DNA from: Anniella stebbinsi
Lineage: Eukaryota; Chordata; Lepidosauria; Squamata; Anniellidae
Direction: 5' to 3'
DNA: 64,000 nt
NCBI GenBank assembly: GCA_029215795.1
Contig: JARDYH010000005.1
Coordinates: 17,144,001-17,208,000, forward strand
This document shows, piece after piece, positions 45,245 to 57,427 of the stretch (its first letter is position 1; each line of letters opens with the position of its first letter). Below the pieces are notes generated by a model, which had not been told where the DNA came from, did no database searches, and saw only the letters and a list, made by a program, of their open reading frames with translations. Made by a program: the position numbers and the translations under genes.

Positions 45245-47730
45245 TGTGGACTCTGCTAGCTGCTCTAGTAATGACTTGATTCCTGTCTTCCAAGCTGCGA
45301 CAGATGGTAAACAAGTGAAAATTGCAGGCCTGAGCAGTGAAGATGGTGGGGACTGGGTGCTTATTTCACCCTGTGAAAATCTTGGCACAGAAGTTTCCTA
45401 CATGTTCAGAGTAGGTTTTTAACATTCATCCAGTGCTTAATGGAAACAGTTCTGTATTTGGCGCCTGAACGAGAAAGAAGCAAAGGCCTTTTAGGCTCCT
45501 GCAAGGATCCAAGAGTAGAAAATACAGCTGCCTTTGGAGCTATGGAACAAACAACAAAGAGGATCTTTATGCAGTCTGCTGTGCTGTTATGTTGACGGCT
45601 ACATGCTTGAGTCCATGAGTGCCAATATATACTCCATGTATTCAAACAAGAAGCTGGGATGAAAGGAGCCCAATGTGGGCAGATAACAGCCAGTGCTGAG
45701 AACAGTTGGAACTCATAAGTCGAACTGTATATCGGGGCATCCCTGCTGAGATGCCTTTAGTATTGCCCGCTGTGCCAGTGGTCAGCTGCCTTACAGCTGA
45801 AGGAATAAATCTGAACTAAACTGGATGAAACACTCAGAAAAGAGCTAATGGTCTGGAAGGAGAATGATTGTACATTTCCAAGCACAAACCAGTGCAGGGA
45901 GAAGGTAGGAGGGAGAGGGATATGTTGTGTTTAGACACAAAGATAGGGAAATGAAATCAGATTTAAGTGGAAGGCCCAAGAGTCAGGAGTCATAAGCCAT
46001 TTTTAACATATTGGCACTTGGAAAAGCACTTTTTGTAAATCAGATATAGGCACAAAAGAATAGATCCTGGTTTAATCATCATATAAACCAGGGATAGGCA
46101 ACCTGGGCCCCTAGGTCTAATTCCATGTATTCAGTTCAGATCTCTGGCAAGAAGACAAAAGGAGCAACCCACAGAAGGGGACGCTGGTGGCTCCAATTTT
46201 GGTGGGGCTGTGAATCCAAAGTGGATGTCAGTCAGAACCAGCCAGAACTCTAAAGGAGCTATCCAAGGTGCTGAACTCTATCCACATACTAGGTTCAGTC
46301 CATTAGGTAGCTCCTTTAGAATTCTGGCTAGTTTGGACTGAAACTGAGAATGGATTCACAGCCTCACTGAAATTAAGCCCCCAGCTGCCACTGACCTATT
46401 TTGTCTCTAGTCCGACTCACCACGTGCTTCGGCCCATTCCGTGGCCAACCTATGTACCCCAACAAATTATCCACAAGGCAATGCAGCCCTCGACAGCAAA
46501 AAAAGATTGCTGTATACAAAAGAGATGTATTTGACAATTATTCTCATTTAATTTTAAATGTGAAAATTGCATTAAGGTTTGATGTTATTTATAGTGCACT
46601 GTAGGGGCTGGTTGTGGTGACTCCATGATTCTGGAAAGGCACTTAGCACATGCTTAGGGGAAACCTCTTCTATATCATCTCTTTATTTCTTCCGTGGCTG
46701 AACTTTGGTTCTGAAATGCCACACTGGGAATTAGTCCAAATAAACATGTTTAGGAGCATGCTGCACATGTTTGATGAAGGAGTGGGGGGGTTAGCTGATG
46801 GTTGCAGTTTACTTTCTATCTTGTCAATAAGGTTCTAGACACCAAACTGTAAGCTTACTATGCTGCCAGAGAAAGGGACCATCATTGACCTAAAGGTGTA
46901 TGCATGCCTATAATGGTCTGCAAAAGAAGCAAGGGAGAAAGATAACTGCAACATTTATTTTTATTTGTTATGGTGGAGATTGGATCATCCATTGCCTGTG
47001 ATGATGAGATCTTCCCCCATCCAAAGTGACTTGGGGAGGCAGGACAGAGAATAAAGCTTCTTGGAAAGACTGGACCATGACTCAGAAGTCAGACTGGGTT
47101 TATTTAAGCTGTCAGCGGAGGCGGCTAAAACATTACAGACACTGCAAAAAGAGGTGTCCCAGAAAGTTTAGCCCCCACTCCCAATCAGGTCTGTGGAGTT
47201 AGAGGAGTTTGTGTCTTCGCATCCTGGTTCTTAAGCTTGCCTTGGAGGAGCACAGAACTGGCTGACAAAGATATTTGTGTGAGAGAGAGAAAGAGGGGGA
47301 GGGATATATATTTGGAAAAGATCCCCCTTATTCTGGTGCTGGTGTCTTGCTGTGCTTTGGGGGGGGGGGGGGAACAGACTTGAGAAAACAGTGGCTCAAA
47401 TGGTTATTTTCCATTTCATACTTTGACAGCCTTCCACATGATTTAGTTTGTTTTCTGAACTTCCCTCTTTTCATTTCACAACCAAAGGGAAAAACAGAGA
47501 ATTGCTCCCTTTTCTCTGACTTTTTCGGTACAGAAGTGAAATAGCCCATAGAGGTGCAACACATTGCAGTGCTCAAATTATTGTGGGGGGGGGGGCAGAG
47601 GAGGCCACTCCCCAGATCTGTTGTGATGGTCCCTTAACTACTAATTTTGTGGAACTCTGGGGTTTCATCAGAACCCCCTTTTGACCTCCCCCATACACAA
47701 ACACACCATCACTAATATTGTTGCATTAGT
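45245..47730. other. mostly unique-looking sequence
   Basis: Apart from the palindromic element at 46183-46396, I see only G-runs at 47357 and 47583 and short ORFs without recognisable domains. Confidence 0.4.
46183..46396. mobile_element. palindromic CAGTGGAGGCTGG element
   Basis: GCTGGTGGCTCC left end and a TCTAAAGGAGCTATCC / GGTAGCTCCTTTAGA arm pair. Confidence 0.72.
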
Positions 47731-47734
47731 AAGA

Positions 47735-48680
47735 GAACATAAGCACCACCTTGCTGGATCAGATTAAGGGCCATCTACTCTGATGTTCTGTTTCCAATGA
47801 CAGCTAGTCAAATGCTTCTGGGAACTCACAAGCAAAGCAAATGCAGCTTCTTCCTCTAGTCCACTAACAGGGCATAAAGGAAACAGTCCTCTCTTATTAT
47901 TTGTCTCTTACATAAGAACTTAGGAAAAGCCTTGCAGGATCAGGCCGGAGGCCCATCTAGTCCAGCTTCCTGTTTCCCACAGTGACCAACCAAACACCCC
48001 AAAGTAAGCATACAAGGAGAATATGAGTACACTAGCAACCCCTCTGGCTTGCTTTCCCAGCAACATGAGTATTCAGAGGCATACTGCTAATATTGAGGCA
48101 ATATACCACCATTAGGACTAGTAGCTTTGATAGCCCTCTCCCCAATGAATTTGTCCAATCCCCTTTTAAAGCCATCCAAATCAGTGGCCATCACTACATC
48201 TTGTGTTAGTGAATTCCATAGTTTACCTATGGAAGATGTCCTTCCTTTTATCTGTCCTTCATGGGATGACCCCCAAGTCCTAGTATTATGAGAGAGGGAG
48301 AAAAATGTCTCCCTGTCCACATTCTCCACACCATGCATGATTTTGTGCACCTTTATCATGTCACCCCTCACCCTCCTTTTTTACAGGATAAACAGTCCCA
48401 GACATCGTAAACTTTCCTCATAGGGGTTAATCCAGCCATTTGATGACTCTCCTAGCTCCTACCTGTACTTTTTCCAGCTCTACAATATCACTTTTAAGCC
48501 ACAGCAAGAAATGTATACAGTATTCCAAGTGTGGTCACACCATAGATTTGTACAAACTCATTATGACATGGACCATTTCTATTTTGGATCTTAGGGACAA
48601 ATTACATATTTTTTGTTGCATCTCACACTCAACGGAATATCATCTCAGAATACGGAGGTAACATTTGGCTGGCACAGCCA
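47735..48680 (-). mobile_element. longest copy of the AAGAACATAAGA-type retroposon
   Basis: There are two tandem fragments (47735-47880 and 47911-48680). The minus strand keeps an ORF (48371-48087) with RGDMIKVHKIMHG, SIGKLWNSLT and DLDGFKRGLDKF. This layout (VxKIMHG...LWNSL...FKxxLDKF) resembles the C-terminal end of non-LTR retrotransposon ORF2, so I read the whole as the 3' end of a LINE. Classification is uncertain. Confidence 0.65.
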
Positions 48681-48997
48681 ATAGCTGTTGACTGACCAAT
48701 TTCCCCCATGAATTTGTCTTTTCTGTCCTAACTTACCACACAGATGTCATCCTTGGGATTGGGGTGGGGGAACAAAACCCCAGTATTAATTAAGCCACAT
48801 CTGCCCAATGTACGACCTCATCAAACTGAATGCTGCCCCCCAGCCATATCCTGTACTCATCCAGGTTCACATCCCCCTTGTTTTTGCAGTCCTTGGCAAG
48901 CTACAAAACCAGGGGGTTTACTGAGCCCCTGGCAGTTGCCATATATGGCTGGTGTGCCATTTGGCTTAGGAAGTCACAAGTTACATGGCTCTGAATT

Positions 48998-49230
48998 ACC
49001 GTATTTCTTCGATTCTAAGATGCTATCGATTGTAAGATACACCTTAATTTCAGTACCATCAACAGAAAAAAAAGCTTTGATTCTAAGAAATAAATAAATA
49101 AAATAAAACACTAAAATATATCTAAAATTCAAAAACTGTGATTCTAAGACACCATCGATTCTAAGACGCACCCCGTTTTTAGAGACATTTATATGGGGGG
49201 AAAGTGTGTCTTAGAATCAAAGAAATACGG
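48998..49230. mobile_element. mariner-like MITE (TA target)
   Basis: The inverted ends are CCGTATTTCTTCGATTC and the reverse complement of CCGTATTTCTTTGATTC, flanked by TA on both sides (48996-48997, 49231-49232). TTCTAAGA motifs repeat inside. TA duplication suggests Tc1/mariner. Confidence 0.7.
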
Positions 49231-49392
49231 TAAGTCTACGGCAGCTGACAACTTCTGGGAGGCCACAAGGTGGTGCTAACACCCTGTTGCACCTAAGTAG
49301 AGCAGGCACTCTGACTAAATTGTAGGACTAGGGGATTGTTGGCTTTGAGATTTTCCATGCATTGGGCACTTTGAGTGTGAAAGGGGGTGGGG

Positions 49393-49493
49393 AACCTTTG
49401 GCCCTTCAGATGTTGCTGGACTTCAATTCCATAATCCCTCACTGTTGGTCATTCTGAGAGTTGGAGTCCAACAACAGCTGAAGGGGCACAAGC
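49393..49493. mobile_element. palindromic MITE (GGACTACAACTCCCAT family)
   Basis: CTTCAGATGTTGCTGGACTTC and GTTGGAGTCCAACAACAGC arms. Confidence 0.65.
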
Positions 49494-49499
49494 TCCCCC

Positions 49500-50760
49500 C
49501 CCCCGTGCTTTACAAAAAGAGGCACCTAGCCCTAGCAGCATTTTTACAGACCAACAGTGCAACTACATTCATGTCAGACACAAAGGATACCAGGGGTGCT
49601 GTGCTTTTAGTTGTTTGCACAGAAAAGGGTATCAGCAGGTTCAGCTTTTCTCACCCTGGCTGGACAAGATGAACCTGCAAAAAATCTCCCTCTTTCTACA
49701 GAAATATTTGGGGTAAAGCTGCCCTGTCCTCCTTTGTGTCTGGTCTTCTAACTTTCCTTTGGATTGTTCTTGTCATGTCTCCTGGTTCAGGGGCTCTGCA
49801 TTACCCCCAAGGACTCGGATTCAGACAGGTCATGTGTCATCCTATCCCGCTTATGGTTTTCCAGCCTGAGGATACAACTCTGAGAATGACTCCCCTGAAG
49901 CTTCTCCTGTCCCTCAGCCGTGCAGGAGCATGGGACTGCAGACATAGACATTGGCCATTTAAGAACTGTAGTCAGCATCCAGCAGGGGTGGAGCTACTGA
50001 AAGTCTCTGCCAACCTTCTCAAGGCCTCAGATGACTGCAGTTCTTTGCTGGGACAACAGCTCTTTATGGGGGAATACCCCAGCCAACACCTCCTGTCATG
50101 CGCTATCCAAGGTCCTGATGAGATTTGTTGCCTTGACTGATGTGAGCTGTACCTAAATTTGGGAGATATTGCTCCAGTTTGTGCCTTTGCTCCCAACTGT
50201 CTTCCAGACACAATTCTGATTGTGGCTTTTCATCTATCAAGAGGGGTGTATGCCTGCGACCACTCTACAGGAGTGCAGTAAACCCACAGACTGCAAAAGT
50301 AAATGTAGAATTCAGCTTCCTGTGAGTCTCTGCTTTCTTCTTTTCTTTTCAAGGAGCATATTTTCTAGCCCTTATGGTTGTGAACATGTCTTGGCAGTGT
50401 GTGGGCAATGCCTGTTGAAATCTCAGAAACCAGAGCATTGACTAGATAAGATTTCCATTGGCTAAAGATGAAATTTCACTGCCCAGTGTAGTTCTCCCCA
50501 CCCAACCTGTGGTTAATAAAACCAACATTAAATATGGCAAATAGTAAAACTGGCCAGAATAAATTGTACACATTGTATACACTAAGAAAAAGAAAGCAGT
50601 CAAATGTTTTAAATGAACTGGCATAATGTATACCTTTGAGCTCAAGATTGCTTTGGTGCAGAAATTCAATATTCATTAATTGTACGGAATACACACAGTG
50701 CTGTACATAAAGACATTGCCAGCTTGGGTTGTCCTTCCCAAAAGGTCTCTCTACAACCTT
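49500..50760. other. no recognised feature
   Basis: Short ORFs on both strands, no known motif and no recognised repeat. Confidence 0.4.
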
Positions 50761-50764
50761 GACT

Positions 50765-51985
50765 GGAACATGGGAAGCTGCATTATACTGAGTCAGATCA
50801 ATGGTCCATAATCTAACCCGGAATTGCCAACAATGTCTGACAGCAGCTCTCCAGGGGTTCAGGCAGGATTCTTTCCTAATAGGGCTGTGCACAGCCCCAC
50901 AATTTGCCTCAGGGCCCATTTCAGAGCCCCCGAAACAGCCCCAATTCTCCATGGGGTGCTTAGGGACTTGCCTGCCTTGCTTCGGTGCCAAAGCCAAAGC
51001 GAGATTCGGGGGCCCAAGACAACTCAGCCTTGCAGGTCCCTGGATGCTGGCCATGCAGCCAGCACCCAAAAAAGCCAGTAGCAAGGCTGGAGTCCCTCCC
51101 TCCCCCCCCAACCCAGAACTGCTGCCACCGGGAATTACCCACCACCATTGCCGTCGCCCGCCACCACATCACCATCATCATTGCCACCCACCACATCACT
51201 GCCCACTGCATTTCTGCCACCTGTCGCCCCCCACTGCATCATCACCTGCTGCCACTGCCACATTGCCACCGCCAGCTACCATCACCACCTGCTTCCATAG
51301 CCACCCGCCACCACCGCATCTCTGCCTGCTGCATCACTGCTACCACCGCCAACATCGCATTGGCTGCGCTCCTTAGAACCAGGCCACGATATCACATGGC
51401 CTCTGTAGTATATCTATGGCCACAAACTGCGGTGGCCGTAAAGGGGCATTTTACCTTTGCAGCTGCCATAGTTTGTGGCCATAAATGTGTTACAGAGGCC
51501 CCCACGAAGCCGCAGGTGGTGATGCGGCAGCAGTGGGCAGCAATGGTGGCAGGCAGCGATGGTGGTAGTGGCAGCAATGCAGTAGGCGGCGATGGTGGTG
51601 GGCGGCGATGCGGCAGGTGGCAATGGTGGCAGCAGGAAGCAGGGAGAGCAGGGAGAGGGAGGTGAGTCCAATAGACTCACGGCCGGCCTTGCACTGGCTT
51701 TCCTGGGATGGCAGGAGGGAGGGCTCAGCACCACTCCGAAGTGGCCCAAGGCACCCCAAAGCTTTGGTACCAATCTGCTTCGGAGCGCCTCAGGCTGAGC
51801 TGGAACGACTCAGAACTGAGGCGAGGTGGGCCGAATCAGCCCGCTTCACCTCAGTTTCCGGGATTCAGCCCAAGGCAGTGCACAGCCCTATTTCCTAGCC
51901 CTGCGTGGAGATGCTGGGAATTGAACCTGGGACCTTCTGCATGCAAAGCAGGGGCTCTACCACTGAGCTACAAGCCCTTCCCTGG
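50765..51985 (-). mobile_element. tRNA-Ala SINE (minus) split by a hAT-like element
   Basis: The pieces are 50765-50879 and 51891-51985. On the minus strand the head (TAGCTCAGTGGTAGAGCCCC) is in the right piece and the GCAGCTTCCCATG tail in the left. The insert is 50880-51890. Confidence 0.83.
50880..51890. mobile_element. hAT-like element with inverted CCACCAT-type minisatellites
   Basis: 1011 bp, ends TAGGGCTGTGCAC / GTGCACAGCCCTA, with near-exact 8-bp duplications TTTCCTAA / TTTCCTAG (7 of 8). The left half holds CCACCACCATTGCC-like minisatellite, and the right half holds its reverse complement (about 51530-51630). The centre (51400-51490) is palindromic. It is inserted into a tRNA-Ala SINE. 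Confidence 0.83.
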
Positions 51986-51989
51986 AAAA

Positions 51990-53160
51990 AGACTTCTGCC
52001 TGATGATACTCTGGAGAGCTGCTGCCAGTCAGAACAGAACCTTGAGCAGCAACAATTTCTACAGGAGGGGCACTTTGGGGAAGAGGGTGGAGGGGGCTAA
52101 GCCAGGGGTCTCATCTTTAGACCGTGAAGTGGACTGCCAGCAGCAATTCCTGTTGCCACATTGCTAGTAGGCTGGCAACTAGGACAGCAGCAGAGGGCAG
52201 ATTCGGCCCTGGATCTCCACTTGCCAAAACTTAGAATAGACGCAGTCCATGTGTCTATGGTAAGTTGGGTGGACTGTGTCCAATGGAAGCCTTGGGCCTG
52301 GCTGTCCTCAGGCAGTGGGTTCCACGTTGCCTTCAGATCTCATGTTAAGATTCTCAGGAGCATGTGTCTTCTCCCTACACCTCTCCTCCTCCTATGCCCA
52401 CTGGTATCAGGAGACACACACCAGTGGCATCTTTTCTGCCATGTGAGGCAGGGCAGGGGGGATAATGACCCTCTTGCTTGCCAGAACAGAGGAAGGCAAG
52501 GTCAGGGGGCCAGCCATGCAGAGAGGATGCTCCAATCCCTGCCCTTTGTACTGGCAACTGCAGACGTCAGGGCTCCTATTTGCAATTGCACTGGCCACCT
52601 TCTCCACCCAGCTCTCTCCGCAAACATTGGCTCTGACGGGGTGTCCCATCCCTCTGCGCGTGAGGCCAGCCAGGCCCAAGGCCAGCACACCTTTGCTGCT
52701 GCCGCAGCAACGAAACACTCATAGAGGCTGCAGAGTCACATGTCCGACACTCATGCCCTGAAAGGGTGGGGGGAGCTCCCATGCACAGCTGTAGGAAGGC
52801 GCTTGCCAGCTCCCTGCTGATTGATTGTTGACTGCTTGGCGCATGCTGTTCAGTGCTCAGCTCCCCATGTGTTTATTGACACCTGCTATGAAAAGGATAC
52901 CACTGTGGCCTGGGACAATGCCAGAGCTATCCCAGGGATAACCAAATGCTTGCAGCATTTTGCAGAGAGCAACGAGCAGGGGCTGTCTCACCGACGGGTC
53001 TCAAATATCAGCAGGGAGGGCATTCAATGTCAAGGTTAAGCTTTTAACCAGGAAGGGAGGGAGGGTCAGATTGTCACATCTTTTTATTGAATCTTTCGTT
53101 ATGTTTTTAATGTGAATATTTGACATGACCTTGTAACTACCTCTAAGGCCCCACCCCAAG
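51990..53160. other. no recognised feature
   Basis: Moderately GC-rich unique-looking sequence. Overlapping ORFs at 52161-52782 show no recognisable domain or splice pattern. Confidence 0.4.
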
Positions 53161-53162
53161 AT

Positions 53163-53360
53163 GGAACATAGAAAGCTGCCTTATACTGAGTCAGGCCATC
53201 CGTTCATCTAGCCTGGTATTGTCGTACTGACAGGCAGCCATGGCTCTCCAGGGTTTGAGGCAGGATTCTTTCCCAGCCCTACCTGGAGATGCTGGGGATC
53301 AAACCTAGGACCTTCTGCATGCAAAGCAAGGGCTCTACCACTAAGCTACAGCCCCTCTCC
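53163..53360 (-). mobile_element. tRNA-Ala-derived SINE, full length
   Basis: Minus strand: GGGGCTGTAGCTTAGTGG, CTTTGCATGCAGAAGGTCC, TTTGATCCCCAGC, ending GGCAGCTTTCTATGTTCC. This is the cleanest reference copy in the window. Confidence 0.88.
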
Positions 53361-53637
53361 ACTCTATGGTCCATCCGATGTGTGTTTTGTGACACAGCGA
53401 CTGAGACACAGAGAGAGAATATGAAAAAGAAAAAGAGAGCCAGGTGTGTCAGCACCCTGGTGATACGTACCTCCAAATCCCTAGCTGACTTTGCTCAGGT
53501 TTCATGTTGAACTGCATGGGAGATGAAATATATCCCTGTAGAACACGATAGCACAGGTTTATAGGAACATAGGAAACTACTTTATCCTAAGTCAGACCCT
53601 TGGTCCATCTAGGCCAGTATTGGATACACTGACCCTG

Positions 53638-54175
53638 TTCAGACGACATGCTAAGCTACACTGGTTAAGCATTTTGAGCTTAACATTATGGTTTAGCATA
53701 GGCTGACCAGATAAAATCTAGGCCAGGGCTCATGTAACTTTAACAGTTGTAGAGAAAAGGGAATTTCAGTCAGTGTCATTTGTATGCAATTAGTTCATGG
53801 TGAGATTCCCTCTTCATCACAACAGCTAAAGTTGCAGGGGCCCTGCCTTCTTTTGTATATGGTCACTCTAGTATAGTGCCTGCACCTTTAACTGTTGTGA
53901 TGAAGAGGGAATTTCACCAGGAACTAAGTGCATACAAATGACACTGGCTGAAATTCCCTTTCTCTACAACTGTTAAAGTTACATGAGCCCTGACCTGGAT
54001 TTTATCTGGTCACCCTAGCTTAGCATGTCATGTGAACCATGACTTAGTGTGTCATGTGAACCATTCCTAAGCATGGTGGCTACATAACCATGGTTTAAAC
54101 ATGCTCATGAACCATTTGCTGCAAATGGGTGAGTGGCCTAAGCATGGCTTAGTGTGTTGTCTGAACAAGCCCATA
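53638..54175. mobile_element. DNA element (TGTTCAGACGACA ends), middle layer
   Basis: Inverted ends CTGTTCAGACGACATGCTAAG and the reverse complement of CTTGTTCAGACAACACACTAAG, with repeated TTAGCATG motifs. The duplication is short or eroded. The ends resemble the Harbinger-like GGCTGAATTCGGACAACAC family. Confidence 0.6.
53699..54017. mobile_element. hAT-like foldback MITE, innermost of a triple nest
   Basis: 319 bp with flanks GTTTAGCA / GCTTAGCA (7 of 8). It is inserted into a DNA element that is itself inside a SINE. Confidence 0.86.
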
Positions 54176-54331
54176 GACTGGCAGCAGCACTGCGGGGTTT
54201 CAGGCAGTATTGTTTCCTAGACCTAGCTGGAGATGTCAGTGCTAAAGCCTGGGCCCTTCTGCATGCAAAGCAGGTGCTGTACCACTGAGCCAGGCCCCTC
54301 CCTAAAGTCTGTGAAGCCTTTCATTCTAGGG

Positions 54332-54459
54332 CAGCTTTCCTCAACCTGGTGCCCTCTAGATGTTTTGGACCACAACTCTCATCATCCTTGAACACTGGAC
54401 ATCCTGGCTGGGACTTTTGGGAATTGTAGCCCAAAACATCCAGAGGGTTGGGAAAGCTG
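54332..54459. mobile_element. palindromic MITE with 8-bp duplication
   Basis: The ends CAGCTTTCC / GGAAAGCTG are flanked by TTCTAGGG / CTCTAGGG (7 of 8). The CAG ends and 8-bp duplication place the whole family with hAT elements. Confidence 0.82.
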
Positions 54460-54469
54460 CTCTAGGGTG

Positions 54470-55460
54470 GCCAAAGTTCAAAACAATCCAAGGTCATCTT
54501 TTGCTTTCTGGTTTATTAAAAGTGAGACAGACAGAAACATGCCCTTCTGTCGGTCATAAGGAGAGACATGATGCTTGGCTTGCCATCAGTTACCCAGGTG
54601 CAGCATTTCCTAGCATGGAACAAAGTAATGGAGAGACACCACATGTTTCATCCTTGTGCATCAGGCAGGCTGCTGGTAGGCACAAAAGCAGGACCAGCAC
54701 AGAGGTGGCAATTGTGCAACTGCCCTTGTGAGCACTGTTCCATGATGGGTCTGTGGGCAGCTGCCCTTTAGGATTGTCTCGACCGAGCGGCTTTCTAAAC
54801 ACTTGGAAAACCCCGAGGTGGGTGCATGGTGGCGTGGTATCAATTATATGATGACGCTGCAATCACGCACCCATCCCGGAGCTTTCCGCTGAAGCTGCAG
54901 AGGAAAAAAGTCAGGGATTTACTGTACTGCAGCTTTTTTCTCCTGAGTGAGGCAAGGATGCGCAAGACGGTGTCAAGAGAGCCCCAAAGCCTCACTCCAG
55001 AGTCGCAGCGGAGGCATGGCTGGGCAGTGCCTGGTGGAAGGCAACCTGCGATTGGTCGCCTTCCACCCGGAAGAGGGCAAATGTGATTCCGGTCCCCGCA
55101 TGGCCACCCAAAAACGCCGTGTTCCCTCCTCAAAGTCAGGATTACCCAATGCCACCCTGGGAGAGTGAAAGTACAGAATTTTCAAGGGATGCAGTGCCAA
55201 CCCAACACCACAAAGACAACAACAACAACACCAGTCAGTACTAGGGACATAGAGGGTTTTTTTTATATCCATTCCATCCGTGTTTCATGGATAGTTTGGG
55301 GTTTTCCATTCTGTCACTTGCTTCTTAACACAAGCCAATGTTTCTTAAGGATGTGTGAAAATTTCATTCCCTTTATGCAAGTACATATTGGCACTAAATT
55401 CCCCCGAAGAGTTAAAAATGAAAATAAAAAGTCTCCATCCATGCAACTCAGAAAAAGACA
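54470..55460. other. no recognised gene; CpG-containing stretch at 54770-55100
   Basis: CTCGACCGAGCGG and GATGACGCTGCAATCACGC give a younger, CpG-retaining look that suggests a transposon. Ends not found. Confidence 0.35.
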
Positions 55461-55468
55461 GTTCATTG

Positions 55469-55985
55469 TAGGGATGTGCAGCAGATTGGGTCCAATCCAT
55501 GATCTGGACCCGATCCGGGCAAAATCAGATAAAATCGTTCAATCTGATCTGATCCAATCCGAAAGGACCCAATCCGGATTGGAAAAAATGAGAGGATCGG
55601 ACCTCCTCCCCCCTCCTCCCCACTCATGTTCCTTACCTGCTGCCTCCTCGCTGCCGTCCGCTGCTGCCCACTGCTTCTGTACTACTTTGAAACAGGCCTT
55701 GCGGCCTGTTCCACAATAGAGCGACGGCATGCCGGGTGACAGCAGGTAAGGAGTGTGAGTGGGGGGGAGGGACAGGGAGGGGGGACTTAGGTCCCCACTC
55801 ACCCGCCCCCATGTTTTCCACATAGGCTTGCATTGGGGGAAAGCTTTTTTTTCCTCAATGCAAGCCTATGGTGAAAACACCTAAAATGGTGTCCGATTTT
55901 CGATCCGATCCGATTCAATCCGAGGCATCACTTCCAGTTCTGTTTCCGATTCCAATCCATTTTTATTTTACTCTGCACATCCCTA
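55469..55985. mobile_element. hAT-like element (TAGGGATGTGCAG ends)
   Basis: 517 bp with exact 8-bp duplications GTTCATTG (55461-55468, 55986-55993). The subterminal repeats are GATCCGATCC-like, and a hairpin built on GCTTGCATTG / CAATGCAAGC lies near 55825-55870. It is a short relative of the 9320 and 62164 elements, with a single GC-rich core unit. Confidence 0.87.
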
Positions 55986-56511
55986 GTTCATTGTAGAATC
56001 TGCAGGTTGGATTCACAGAAATCTGTACTCATTTGAATCCATTGTGCATTTCTCTGACATATCTGGTCAGTACCCATACAAATATGCAGCTCATCTGGAT
56101 ATCCCCTCCCTTCATCTTTAGGAGTGATGGGGTAGCTGGAAACAAACCTCAGTAAGGACAGTAGGGTGTGGGGAAATCACCTCTAATTTTGCTGGAATGT
56201 AGCCTTGGATTGCCAACTTTCCAGTTGGCCACTGCAGCTGTGCCTTAAAAAAAAGCAAGCTGGTTTTGCAGAAAAGATCAGGTTATAACATCTCTCTGCC
56301 TGCTGTGTGAAAAAGCATCTTTGCTGAATGGTTTCTGTGCATCATTGCAGTTAAAAGCACAAAAACAGAGCAGACTGCTTTTTTCAGATCTGTTGGCAAT
56401 TCTACCCTTGCATACAATGCTAACTTCAGCAGAGGCTGTATTCTGATCTCAGTTAACTCATGAACAGGCTCAAAGCTATCAGACCCAAACCATTGGCTAA
56501 TAATTAGAGTT

Positions 56512-56842
56512 TAGGGCGGCCCTATGAAAAAGAGAACGGGGCTCCTGTATCTTTAACAGTTGGCCTAGAAAAGGGAATTTCAGCAGGTGTCATTTGTATG
56601 CAAGAAGCACCTGGTGAAATTCCCTCTTCATCACAACAGTTAAAACTGAAGGAGCCCTGCCCTCTTTAGCTAGTGTGACCAAATACCAAAGAGGGCAGGG
56701 CTCCTGCAGGTTTAACTGTTGTGATGAAGAGGGAATTTTACCAGGTGCTGCATACATACAAATGACACCTGCTGAAATTTCCTTTTCTATGCAACTGTTA
56801 AAGATACAGGAACCCAGTCCTCCTTTTCATAGGGCCATCCTA
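56512..56842. mobile_element. foldback MITE, GCTCCTG subfamily
   Basis: 331 bp with ends TAGGGCGGCCCTATG / reverse complement and flanks TTAGAGTT / CTATAGTT (6 of 8). It shares the CACCTGGTGAAATTCCC arm variant with the copy at 15214. Confidence 0.78.
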
Positions 56843-57427
56843 CTATAGTTAAACTCTCAGCAAGACTCTGTTTGTCTTGCCACTAGCCTTCGCTTATTCC
56901 CCTTGCAGAGTTCTGTGTAGACCTTTGTGTCTCTTTGCAGATTAACAGGCTTTTTCCTCTGTAAATCAATACCTTGAAAAAGCCAAACAGGCAGTTCTAA
57001 AGGGATTAAGAAAATGAGATAAACTGAATGGGAGCCACTGTTTCCCTTGCTTTCTCCAGACAGCTATAAATTTGGTTTTTAAGTCACCAGGAAACAGTTT
57101 TCTTCAGGACAAGTTGAAAGCTTTTGAAGTTTGGAACAAAGTTCAAGGCAAACATTTTCTCTGTTTTATAGGCTTTTACAGGGTAAAAGGAAATGTTTCA
57201 CTTTTGACACTTCCCTATATGATAAAAACATAAGGAAAACTCTGCAGCAGTGAAATTAGCCTCCTCTTATCCATTATTCTGTTTTCAATGGTGGTCAGCC
57301 AGTGGTGTTTCTGAAAAGCCCATAAATACAGCAGTAAAACACCAGCCATCCCCAATACCTGACAGAGTGCCTCTGTCAGCAAGAACCTACCCATACACTA
57401 TGCTCATCATCTAAGGTACTCTTCTAG

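Larger units (their letters stand above)
53560..54300 (-). mobile_element. tRNA-Ala SINE (minus), outer layer of a triple nest
   Basis: The tail piece 53560-53637 and head piece about 54176-54300 are separated by a DNA element that carries a foldback MITE. Confidence 0.8.

Noticed and set aside
50801..51898. His/Pro/Cys-rich overlapping ORFs
   Set aside because: They translate CCACCAT-type minisatellite inside a duplication-bounded transposon, in several frames at once.
52161..52782. Overlapping ORFs of 60-187 codons as a gene
   Set aside because: There is no recognisable domain, the frames overlap on both strands, and I found no convincing splice pattern.
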